Part shown: positions 51,850 through 60,101 of the stretch, in pieces | Layout of the letters: every line of letters starts with the position of its first letter | Numbering within the stretch: position 1 is the stretch's first letter | The notes under the pieces: generated by a model | Told to the model about the DNA's origin: nothing | The model's database searches: none | Seen by the model: the letters and a program-made list of their open reading frames with translations, nothing else | Program-made: the position numbers and the translations under genes | IMG/VR virus record: IMGVR_UViG_3300030114_000003 | Span: 79,891-143,890 of that record | Reading direction: 5' to 3' (one strand) | From: a virus | DNA: 64,000 bases

Positions 51850-54039
51850 ATGGCTTTAATACAAACACCTGTAAAGACAACCAAGAAGTACTATATACAA
51901 GAGAACACCCAAAATCGTTCTTTTGTTAATATGCATGTAATACTTAAATCTAAAGGTATTAAAAATAATGCATTCTTCTTAGCTGTATTAGACCCTGTAT
52001 TATTAAGAGTGAATCCTAGAGATGAAAATATAAATTATGATTTAAAACAAAGAATACTTAGAGAATGTACTTATAATTATTGGTATTTCTTAAGAGAAGT
52101 ATTAAGAATTCCAGAACAAGGGGGTTCTGCTAATTCTGGTAAGATGTATGAATTACATAGAGGGAATTTAGCATTAAATTTCTGTCTTATAAATAACTGG
52201 AATGTTTTCTGTGAATTACCTAGACAACATGGTAAAACTATTGCTGTAATATGTAGAATATTATGGGAATTCTTATTTGGTACTAGAAACTCTGAAATGG
52301 CTTTCATTAATAAGAAATATGAAGATTCCAAATTAAATCTAGCCAGAATGAAAGATATAAGAAGAGCTTTACCTACTTACTTACAAATGGTTGTAGAACA
52401 AATAGACGCCGCAACTGGTAAGAAAATAAGAACCAAGGATTCAGTAGAAGCATTAGAAAATCCTATAAATAGAAATAAAATCGTTACAGTATCATCTGCT
52501 AATAGTAAGATAAAAGCTAATACTCTAGGAAGAGGATGCACTCAACCTAGACAATGGTATGATGAATTTGCATTTATTCCTTACAATAAGATAGTATACT
52601 TATCAGCTACACCTGCATTTAAAACAGCCGCAGAAAATGCTAGAAATAATGGTGCACCTTATGGTATTGCTATAACTACTACTCCTGGAGATTTAACAAC
52701 TGAGGAAGGTGCTTATGCGTATAGAATGACTGAATTAGCTACTAAATTTAATGAAATGTGGTATGATTTACCATTGGTAGAATTACAAGATATATTAAAT
52801 AGAAATGAAAATTCTAAATTCATTCATATAAGATTTAGTTATCAACAATTAGGAAGATCAGAAGATTGGTTTAAGGATATCTGTTTAGAAATGCAAAAGA
52901 ACTGGGATGAAATTAGAAGAGAAGTTCTGTTAGAATGGTCTGAAGCAGCAGGAGATTCACCATTTAGTAAAAATGACTTGGCTTTAGTTGAATCTTTATG
53001 TATGAAAGAAGCATTAGATATTTGTAAGATAGGACATTATTCTGTCAATATATACAAGAAAGCAACTAATAATATTGAACTGTTGAAGGACATGTATATA
53101 ATGGGAGTCGATGTATCTGGAGGTCTTAGTCGTGACTCATCTACATTTACAGTAATTAACGCAAGAACCACTGAGGTAGTGGCTGACTTTAATTGTAACT
53201 ATATAAATCAACATGAATTTGCTATGGTAATATATACTTACGTTTCTAAATACTTACCAAATTGTGTTATTAATATAGAAAGAAATGGTGGGTTTGGTCA
53301 AGCAGTATTGGCAGATTTAAAACAATCTAATATTAAAAATAAACTATTCTTTGAATATAAAGAAAAAGTAATAGAAGAAAGAATGAATGGTGTACTACAA
53401 GATAAGAGAAAAGCTGTTGTTAAAAACTTTGGATTTGATAATACTGGAAATTCTAGAGAAAGATTAATGGAAATTCTACGTATTAGAATGAATAATCACA
53501 AAGGTAAATTTATATCCCCTATATTAGCAAGAGAATTAAAAACATTAACTCGTACAAAGAGAGGAAAAATAGAACATACACCTACAGGACATGATGACCA
53601 AATTATGTCATACTTATTAGCATTATATGTATGGTATGAAGGTGGAACTCATTTAGAAGAAAACTGGGGATTAAAGTTAGGTTCTATTAGAACAGATGAA
53701 GACGTTTATGAAGAGACTATCCAATTCAATGATGGATATAATGATATCTCTATGGAGATTGAACATTACCTTGAACCTAATGATCAAGTGCAACAAAGTA
53801 TAGATTGGTTAAATAAAGGAAAAGGAAAAACATATAAAGAATGGATGGATGAAGAACGTAAAAAAGATGATGAATGTATGCAAAGAATACTAGAAACTAA
53901 AGGTGGTAGACAAGCATATGCTAAAGAATTTGGTATGACTGATTTAGAGATGGAGAATATATCAAGACAAGCTCAATCTCAAGGGTTTAAAATACCAGAT
54001 AAAGTATTTACAGGATTTTATGGAGATGATGAATATTAA
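51850..54039 (+). CDS. Terminase large subunit
   Basis: 729 residues; packages DNA into the prohead. Start ATG at 51850 (MALIQTPVKTTKK), nine bases after GAGAGGAGG; the TTG at 51832 lies before that site. ATPase half: ELPRQHGKTIAV at 122-133 (Walker A variant), PRQWYDEFAFI near 235 (Walker B with catalytic Glu), ATPAFKTA and ITTTPGDL near 275 (coupling motif). Nuclease half: IMGVDVSGGLSRDSSTF near 422 (first Asp), VINIERNGGFGQAV near 470, and TPTGHDDQIMSYLLAL near 585 (last Asp pair). The C-terminal 100 residues are charged. It belongs to the T4-like large terminase class. Two related pieces lie just upstream. Confidence 0.92.
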   Translation: MALIQTPVKTTKKYYIQENTQNRSFVNMHVILKSKGIKNNAFFLAVLDPVLLRVNPRDENINYDLKQRILRECTYNYWYFLREVLRIPEQGGSANSGKMYELHRGNLALNFCLINNWNVFCELPRQHGKTIAVICRILWEFLFGTRNSEMAFINKKYEDSKLNLARMKDIRRALPTYLQMVVEQIDAATGKKIRTKDSVEALENPINRNKIVTVSSANSKIKANTLGRGCTQPRQWYDEFAFIPYNKIVYLSATPAFKTAAENARNNGAPYGIAITTTPGDLTTEEGAYAYRMTELATKFNEMWYDLPLVELQDILNRNENSKFIHIRFSYQQLGRSEDWFKDICLEMQKNWDEIRREVLLEWSEAAGDSPFSKNDLALVESLCMKEALDICKIGHYSVNIYKKATNNIELLKDMYIMGVDVSGGLSRDSSTFTVINARTTEVVADFNCNYINQHEFAMVIYTYVSKYLPNCVINIERNGGFGQAVLADLKQSNIKNKLFFEYKEKVIEERMNGVLQDKRKAVVKNFGFDNTGNSRERLMEILRIRMNNHKGKFISPILARELKTLTRTKRGKIEHTPTGHDDQIMSYLLALYVWYEGGTHLEENWGLKLGSIRTDEDVYEETIQFNDGYNDISMEIEHYLEPNDQVQQSIDWLNKGKGKTYKEWMDEERKKDDECMQRILETKGGRQAYAKEFGMTDLEMENISRQAQSQGFKIPDKVFTGFYGDDEY

Positions 54040-54046
54040 TTAATTG

Positions 54047-54075
54047 AATGGGGAGATCCCCATTTTATTTTTTTA
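54047..54075 (+). terminator. Rho-independent terminator
   Basis: AATGGGG-AGAT-CCCCATT followed by TTATTTTTTT, just after the terminase stop. Confidence 0.85.
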
Positions 54076-54085
54076 ACGTTAATAC

Positions 54086-54097
54086 AACTATGTATTA
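54086..54097 (+). promoter_or_regulatory. Class B promoter-like motif (AACW-N6-TA)
   Basis: AACTATGTATTA fits AACT-N6-TA, 26 bases before the next gene. Confidence 0.4.
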
Positions 54098-54123
54098 AAT
54101 TATAAAAGGGAGGAATTTACATT

Positions 54124-54924
54124 ATGAGCTTACTATCAGACCCAACATCAATAAATATAATGACTGAATCTGACTTATCAAATATCATAAGTAATTTTGA
54201 TTATAATATAATCTTAGATATTATAGAAGAGAATATGAATCATAGATTTAATGCAATAAACCAATTATCTAATTTACCTGCTGCATGTGAATCTGTATTT
54301 AAGGATAATATACAAAATCTAAGTCAATGTGGTCCTTATTTAAACCAAATAGATGATCTAAGACACAATACATATAAAAGTATAATAGATATAGTCTGTA
54401 ATAAATTCAATTTTTCATTTAATGAAGAATGTCTAGATATATATACAGCATCTTATTGTATATTCAATTTATTAATATCAGATTATAAAAATACTATTTC
54501 TAATTTCTTTACTAATTATATAATAGATGAAACTCCAGGATTATATGAAGGGCTTGGTATAGGTAGATTTAAAAAACAAAAAGATTCCACTACACTATAT
54601 AATAAACGTAGTTATGAAGATCAAAGATTAGGATTAATTTGTTCAAACTTAAACTTTGTATTAGATAATATACAATGTTTCGATATACCATTTGAAAATG
54701 TATTACAATACATATATAAAGATGACCCTACAATTGCACAATATATAAAGCAAAATTTTACATGTAATACAGATTTTTATAAATCAATTATAGTTCCAAT
54801 ATTAAATTCAAGTATGAAATCTAATATTATCACTGACATAAGGATTAAAATAGATTCTAGAGGGATAGTACATAGAGGAACAATTTTAGATATACAACAA
54901 TCCGATGAAATAGAAGAAGAATAA
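54124..54924 (+). CDS. Virion-type protein, 266 aa, unknown
   Basis: Mostly helical, acidic protein (MSLLSDPTSINIMTESDL) with a repeated LDIIEENMNHRF-like helix and a C-terminal beta strand pair (IRIKIDSRGIVHRGTILDI). It lies between terminase and the tail genes and is preceded by a class B motif. No family recognised; neck or tail assembly proteins are candidates by position only. Confidence 0.5.
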   Translation: MSLLSDPTSINIMTESDLSNIISNFDYNIILDIIEENMNHRFNAINQLSNLPAACESVFKDNIQNLSQCGPYLNQIDDLRHNTYKSIIDIVCNKFNFSFNEECLDIYTASYCIFNLLISDYKNTISNFFTNYIIDETPGLYEGLGIGRFKKQKDSTTLYNKRSYEDQRLGLICSNLNFVLDNIQCFDIPFENVLQYIYKDDPTIAQYIKQNFTCNTDFYKSIIVPILNSSMKSNIITDIRIKIDSRGIVHRGTILDIQQSDEIEEE

Positions 54925-54938
54925 AAGGAGAGATAAAT

Positions 54939-56135
54939 ATGAATAATACAATAGTACCTAAAGTACCATTTACTCCAGAAGAATTGGAATACATTAAAAA
55001 ACAAAATAATCCAGAATATAATAAAGATCTTATACAAAAAGAAATAACTGAATCATTAGGTATTCCATTTGATCATTTTCATGAAAATTTAACAGATAAT
55101 AAAGAATATCCAATTAATGTATTAAACAATCCAGAAGGAGGAAATATAGTGGAAATTAATCAACCCGTTTCAATAGATCCAAATACAGGTTCTCATACTC
55201 CAATATCAAATAAAGACATGAATGAAGTTTTAGGTGCAGATATATCCTTAGACCAAATAGATGATTTTAACGTCGATGATATACAATTGAATGAATCAGA
55301 TGCAGAGTCTATTCAATCTCTATTTGGTACTGATATAAATGATTCGTTGTCTTTTATAAACATAATGAAAGAAGTAAAAGCTGGTAATAATAAAAATTTA
55401 TTTAGTAGATTGCCTAAAATTATGAAACAACAATTGGTAGGAACTTGTGGTACAACTAATCCTGCTGTATTAAATAAAGCTGCTAAAGAATTTATGGATT
55501 TGGCTATATCTCAAATAGGGACAGATCAAGCCTTTGTCGATTTAGAAACTGGTATGAAGAATGCTACTGATGAATTGATGGTTGGGTATAAAGAAATGGC
55601 TAAGGAATCTATTAAAATAGAAGATGATGATTATGACATTAGACTTAAATTATATGTAGATGATATTAGAAAAAATCATCCTGAAAAAGAAGATGAAGCC
55701 ATCAAATGGGAAACTGTTAGACAAAGATATTTGGACGCTGTAGATTTTTCTGAAATAATAAATGCTATCACAACTAATCCTAAATTAACTAAAAAATTGG
55801 ACAAGTATTCTAGAATGGTAAGGGATTTCAATTATAAATATACATCAGAAACTAAGAAAACAAAATTCGCTTGTAGAGATATAAACTATGCTACAAACGT
55901 ATTAGCAAGAGTTTTAGATGCTAGAGAATATCCAAGTGATTTGATTAAAAAGTTTATTTGTGTTATATGTAATTATGTAAAGAACTTTGATGCTACTGAT
56001 ATTAATGATCATACTTTTATGTACTTTACAGTAAAATCTATAGTATGTCTTGAAACATTAAATTATAATGAGGATAAATTTATAAATATTATTTCCTCTA
56101 TAAAAGAAATATTAAATATATTAAAGGAGGACTAA
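54939..56135 (+). CDS. Acidic helical protein, 398 aa, possible tail chaperone or scaffold
   Basis: N-terminal 150 residues are Asp/Asn-rich and probably disordered (NPEGGNIVEINQPVSI, DDFNVDDIQLNESDAE); the rest is helical. No family recognised. Position upstream of the sheath gene and acidic disorder recall proteins that help tail or head assembly, but this is speculation. Ribosome site AAGGAGAG eight bases before ATG. Confidence 0.5.
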   Translation: MNNTIVPKVPFTPEELEYIKKQNNPEYNKDLIQKEITESLGIPFDHFHENLTDNKEYPINVLNNPEGGNIVEINQPVSIDPNTGSHTPISNKDMNEVLGADISLDQIDDFNVDDIQLNESDAESIQSLFGTDINDSLSFINIMKEVKAGNNKNLFSRLPKIMKQQLVGTCGTTNPAVLNKAAKEFMDLAISQIGTDQAFVDLETGMKNATDELMVGYKEMAKESIKIEDDDYDIRLKLYVDDIRKNHPEKEDEAIKWETVRQRYLDAVDFSEIINAITTNPKLTKKLDKYSRMVRDFNYKYTSETKKTKFACRDINYATNVLARVLDAREYPSDLIKKFICVICNYVKNFDATDINDHTFMYFTVKSIVCLETLNYNEDKFINIISSIKEILNILKED

Positions 56136-56138
56136 AAT

Positions 56139-56507
56139 ATGGCTTATAAGGAATTAAAACTAGACTCTATTGTTACAAGTACAGAGTGTAATGTGCTTAA
56201 ATCATTAAGTATCAAAGTGACGTATGCTGATCGTACAGCAAAAAGTACACAATTTTCTCAAGGAGATAATATCGCTATAAAAATAGTAAAAGATGGTAAA
56301 TTATTAACTTTTACTGGTGATGTATCAAAAATTAATGTGGAATCAGGTCAAGAATATTTCATGTTAGATATGTCTACAACACATCAATCTTATAATGAAA
56401 AAATATTCCCTTCACAAATTAGAGATTTAACTAATTTAACTTCACCATCTTTTGATATTGATTATAATGCAGATGGAAGTATAGTTGTACCAGAACCTAT
56501 AGTTTAA
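56139..56507 (+). CDS. Small beta-rich virion-type protein, 122 aa
   Basis: Beta-rich throughout: SLSIKVTYADRTAKSTQF, DNIAIKIVKDGKLLTFTGD and QEYFMLDMSTTHQS. It looks like a single barrel domain, with a short extended C terminus. Three bases separate it from the upstream stop, with AAGGAGG, so it is coupled. A terminator follows. Structural role inferred. Confidence 0.55.
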   Translation: MAYKELKLDSIVTSTECNVLKSLSIKVTYADRTAKSTQFSQGDNIAIKIVKDGKLLTFTGDVSKINVESGQEYFMLDMSTTHQSYNEKIFPSQIRDLTNLTSPSFDIDYNADGSIVVPEPIV

Positions 56508-56512
56508 ACATT

Positions 56513-56541
56513 GCAGATGTGGTTATCCACATCTGTATTTT
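56513..56541 (+). terminator. Rho-independent terminator
   Basis: CAGATGTGG-TTAT-CCACATCTG followed by TATTTTACG. Confidence 0.8.
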
Positions 56542-56556
56542 ACGATTAATTGATAA

Positions 56557-56568
56557 AACTTTATAATT
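56557..56568 (+). promoter_or_regulatory. Class B promoter-like motif, TT end
   Basis: AACTTTATAATT fits AACT-N6-TW, 16 bases before the ATG at 56585, close to the ribosome site. Confidence 0.35.
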
Positions 56569-56584
56569 AAGGAGGTGGAGATTT

Positions 56585-57313
56585 ATGGAAAGTAAATATA
56601 AAGTACCAGCTTATATAAAAAGAGATGGTGAATCTTTAGTATTTAATATAGAGGGAGAATTTATATTCTATGTACCAGAAATATATTTTGAAAGAAAATT
56701 TGCAGAAATAGTTGGGGATAATGTAAATATAATGGGTATGTTGAATTTTGCTATATTCGATACAAAAGGTAAACATAGTGGATTACAAACTTTTAATTAT
56801 CCAACAATATTTACAACTATACCAGATAAAATCGAAAAAGTAAAAGCACTCAAATTAACAAAAGATTCAGATGAAACTGATTATAGATTATTAAAATATA
56901 AGAGTGGTTCTAAAATAGTAAAATCTGTAATGTTAGAACAGAAGGTATCAAATGCTGATATATTACTAGGAATGTTTATGACAGGTAAACTACCTAATAC
57001 TATAGATTATTCTACTATATTTAATTATTTCTTAGATAATATTGATTTGAATGGGGAGTCTTATAAATTGAATGCTCAATTATTTGGTATACTTCAGGCT
57101 GAAGTTTGTCGTTCCAAGGATGATATTAAAACATTATTTAGACATACAGATATGAAGAGCATGACAAATTATCAATATATCCCTATGAAACAAATGTCTA
57201 AATTTACTTCACCATTCGCTAGTATTACAAGTGAAAATATAGATGAATCTATTGTAAATGCAGTACTATCTGATGGTGCAAAATACTCACCATTAGAGAA
57301 AATAATGATTTAG
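56585..57313 (+). CDS. Virion-type protein upstream of sheath, 242 aa
   Basis: Beta-rich first half (MESKYKVPAYIKRDGESLVFN, FYVPEIYFERKFAEIVGDNVN) and helical second half (LLGMFMTGKLP, IDYSTIFNYFLDNIDL). No family recognised. Expressed from its own class B motif, directly before the sheath gene, so a tail or baseplate function is likely. Strong ribosome site GGAGG. Confidence 0.55.
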   Translation: MESKYKVPAYIKRDGESLVFNIEGEFIFYVPEIYFERKFAEIVGDNVNIMGMLNFAIFDTKGKHSGLQTFNYPTIFTTIPDKIEKVKALKLTKDSDETDYRLLKYKSGSKIVKSVMLEQKVSNADILLGMFMTGKLPNTIDYSTIFNYFLDNIDLNGESYKLNAQLFGILQAEVCRSKDDIKTLFRHTDMKSMTNYQYIPMKQMSKFTSPFASITSENIDESIVNAVLSDGAKYSPLEKIMI

Positions 57314-57330
57314 AGCTAATGGTGCATTCT

Positions 57331-57342
57331 AACATATCAATA
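57331..57342 (+). promoter_or_regulatory. Class B promoter-like motif (AACW-N6-TA)
   Basis: AACATATCAATA fits AACA-N6-TA, 26 bases before the tail sheath start. Confidence 0.45.
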
Positions 57343-57367
57343 ATATAAATTTAAAGGAGGAATTATA

Positions 57368-59251
57368 ATGGCTAAAGCTAAAATTGTAACGCCAGAATCA
57401 AAGATTTCAATTAAAGATAATTCTGCATCTAAGACTATAGAAACAACCGTTGCATATGATGGTCCTGTTTTTTTGATAGCTGCACCATCGAGTAAAGGTA
57501 TAGAAGATATGCAAGTAATTGAACCTTCTACAGAGGGTATAACATTTTTTAATAAATACGGAAAGAAACCATCATTTGTTAAATATGGACAAGAGTTATT
57601 AACTGCTGCTATATTGGCACAAAAGGAAGCAAAAATAATATTTAAGAGAATAGTAGCACCTAATTCTACTCTTGCTAATATAGTTATATATGGTCAAATA
57701 ATAACATCTCAGGTTCAAAAGACTAATACAGATGGTTATTCATTATTTGTAGATACATTAACAGGGGAAGAAACTATTATCTCTGAAGGTAATAAACCAT
57801 TAATGGATACTATCGTAAAATTAAAATATACTGGTAAATCATTCTCTAACATTAAAAATATTAAAGAATTATCTACAATAGTTAAATCTACTCTTGATGA
57901 GGAGAATAAAATATATCCTTTATTTGTAATTGTAGATAATGGTAGAGGTGAAAGTTTAAAAAGAATTAGAATATCTTCAGATTATACTGTTTCTAAAAGA
58001 TTAAGTTATATGAAATATAGTTTAGAAGTAATAGAAAGTTCTGAAGTATTAGAAACTCTTAACTTTACATCTAATGCTGATATCGAAGAGTATGAAAAGA
58101 ATATGTCTATAAAGACCGTAATCACTCAATATAGTGAACAAATTAAATGTGATTTATTTGAATCTTATTGGGAAATGATGGCTGAAGAATTATCTAAATT
58201 AACAGGATTAGATTTTGAGTATCTAATGAATGTAGATTTATTTAATTGTAAAGATAGAACTGGTGTACCATTAACTGGATTAAGTTTAGATAAATCAACT
58301 GGTTATGCTAATTTATCTTATGCATTTGGATTGACTTTGGATAATGGTACAAACGGTTCATTTGGTTCTTTTCCAATTAATACAGATTCATATAAAGATG
58401 AATTAGTTAAGTTCTTCACAGGACAATTGACAACCGATATTTATGATATAGATAATTTTAAAATTGATTTGATTCCAGATGCAGCATATCCTCTACCTGT
58501 AAAGAAAGCTATAACAAACTTAGTATCATTCAGATTAGATCCATTTTATTTCAGAGATATGGGAATATTAGATAATACTAATTATTCAGATATTATTGGT
58601 GAGGGAGAAACTTACCTTTCAAATGATCAAAATACAATGTTCTCAGCTACATATCCTTTATATTATGATATCATAGATCCATTCTCTAAAAAACAAATTA
58701 CGGTAACTTCTGTATTAGAGTTATGTGAGAATGCTTTGGTTCATTTTAAAAATAGTAGAAGTTGTCCATTTGCTGGACTTAAATTTGGTATTAAGTTCCC
58801 TAGATGTATTTTAGGTACTGAAAATTTCAGACCTATTAATCTTCCAGAGGTTAAACAAAGAGATAATTTTATAGATATAAGATTAAATTATGCTGTTAAG
58901 TATGATGAAGTATTAGTACAAGATACAGAAATTACATCATATGATGATATAACTGAAGCTTCATATATTTCTAATATCTTTAATCTTCAAAAAGTTATCA
59001 AAGATATTAGAACTTTATGTCCTTCTACTAGATATACTTTTATTGAAGAAAAGGATTTAGAAGATTATCAAGAAACAATTGAAAATAGAGTATTATCTAA
59101 AAATAGAGCTAATTTCGTTAAATTAGAATTAGTATATCTTCAAGATGCAACAGCTAAACAAAATAAAGTATTCTTAGCCGCATTGAATGTTGAATTTAAA
59201 GATTTCGTAGCACAAGAACAATTCCAAATATACTTAACAAATGGAAACTAA
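57368..59251 (+). CDS. Contractile tail sheath protein
   Basis: 627 residues. It forms the outer contractile layer of the tail. The start (TIETTVAYDGPVFLIAAPSSKG) and the block EPSTEGITFFNKYGKKPSFVKYGQELLTAA...KEAKIIFKRIVAP near 48-110 match the sheath N-terminal domain, where a Gly-Gln-Glu loop and an RVxA/P strand are typical. The C-terminal third ends TYLFIEEKDLEDYQ-like then LEDYQETIENRV and KVFLAALNVEFKDFVAQEQFQIYLTNGN, the beta strand that inserts into neighbouring subunits. It is followed 20 bases on by the tube gene. Good ribosome site AAGGAGG. Confidence 0.85.
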   Translation: MAKAKIVTPESKISIKDNSASKTIETTVAYDGPVFLIAAPSSKGIEDMQVIEPSTEGITFFNKYGKKPSFVKYGQELLTAAILAQKEAKIIFKRIVAPNSTLANIVIYGQIITSQVQKTNTDGYSLFVDTLTGEETIISEGNKPLMDTIVKLKYTGKSFSNIKNIKELSTIVKSTLDEENKIYPLFVIVDNGRGESLKRIRISSDYTVSKRLSYMKYSLEVIESSEVLETLNFTSNADIEEYEKNMSIKTVITQYSEQIKCDLFESYWEMMAEELSKLTGLDFEYLMNVDLFNCKDRTGVPLTGLSLDKSTGYANLSYAFGLTLDNGTNGSFGSFPINTDSYKDELVKFFTGQLTTDIYDIDNFKIDLIPDAAYPLPVKKAITNLVSFRLDPFYFRDMGILDNTNYSDIIGEGETYLSNDQNTMFSATYPLYYDIIDPFSKKQITVTSVLELCENALVHFKNSRSCPFAGLKFGIKFPRCILGTENFRPINLPEVKQRDNFIDIRLNYAVKYDEVLVQDTEITSYDDITEASYISNIFNLQKVIKDIRTLCPSTRYTFIEEKDLEDYQETIENRVLSKNRANFVKLELVYLQDATAKQNKVFLAALNVEFKDFVAQEQFQIYLTNGN

Positions 59252-59271
59252 TAAAAGAGGAGGTATGAAAT

Positions 59272-60054
59272 ATGTATAAAGGTTTAAAAGCTCCTAGGAG
59301 TGTATTAGATAGTAATCTATTTAGAGGAGTTACTGACTTTTCTAATTTAAAACAATTTAATTTATATGAGTCTGGTTATAAAGTATACTTAGTTATACAA
59401 TCACCACCATTTATGGAAGCTTTAGCAAAAAAATATCCTGATGAATATGGTTTGATTATAAGAAATTATAATTGGATTCTAGAGCATGAATTTAAAGGTA
59501 TAGATGGTATAGAAGATATCACTATCGATACTTTAGAATTATCTGATGGTATTAATCAATTAAATATGATTTCAAAAGTAAATGAACCTACAGCATCAAC
59601 AATTAATATGACATTTACTGAAAAATCAGGTATGACTATTACCAAATATCATGAGACTTATCTTAAAGGTGTTAAAGATCCAAAAGCTAAACAAGCTAAA
59701 CATTATCATGGATTAATAGCAAGTGGAGATATGGAAGCTGGATGGGAAAACGAAGTAGGTATACATATGTTAATAGAAACAGATAATACTTATAGACAAG
59801 TTGAAAAAGCTGTTTTATTCTTAGCTGCTTACCCAACTACTGCGGAAGAAAGTATGATTAATGGAGACGTTGGTGATATTGATAAAAAAGATATTACAGT
59901 TTCTTATAATGTATTCCCAGTAACTGGTCAAGCTGTATATTTAAAAGCACAAGAAGCATTAGCATGGTTATTAAGTGATGACAATGTAGATAAAATGATT
60001 ATCAACTCGGATGAATATAAATGGAAAGCATTAGAAAAAGTAAAAGTATCATAA
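59272..60054 (+). CDS. Tail tube protein
   Basis: 260 residues, longer than T4 gp19 (about 163). It directly follows the sheath gene. Central strands TASTINMTFTEKSGMTITKYHETYLKGVKDP and WENEVGIHMLIETDNTYRQVEKAVLFLAAYP, then DITVSYNVFPVTGQAVYLKAQEAL, fit the tube fold: a beta barrel with a helix and a long hairpin. The N-terminal 90 residues are an extension. Ends at a strong terminator. Called from position, strand pattern and partner gene. Confidence 0.7.
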   Translation: MYKGLKAPRSVLDSNLFRGVTDFSNLKQFNLYESGYKVYLVIQSPPFMEALAKKYPDEYGLIIRNYNWILEHEFKGIDGIEDITIDTLELSDGINQLNMISKVNEPTASTINMTFTEKSGMTITKYHETYLKGVKDPKAKQAKHYHGLIASGDMEAGWENEVGIHMLIETDNTYRQVEKAVLFLAAYPTTAEESMINGDVGDIDKKDITVSYNVFPVTGQAVYLKAQEALAWLLSDDNVDKMIINSDEYKWKALEKVKVS

Positions 60055-60059
60055 AATAT

Positions 60060-60088
60060 TCCTACAGGATAATACCTGTAGGATTTTT
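60060..60088. terminator. Rho-independent terminator
   Basis: TCCTACAGG-ATAATA-CCTGTAGGA followed by TTTTTACG. It lies between convergent genes ending at 60054 and 60102 and could work on both strands. Confidence 0.85.
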
Positions 60089-60101
60089 ACGCTAATATAT
60101 T

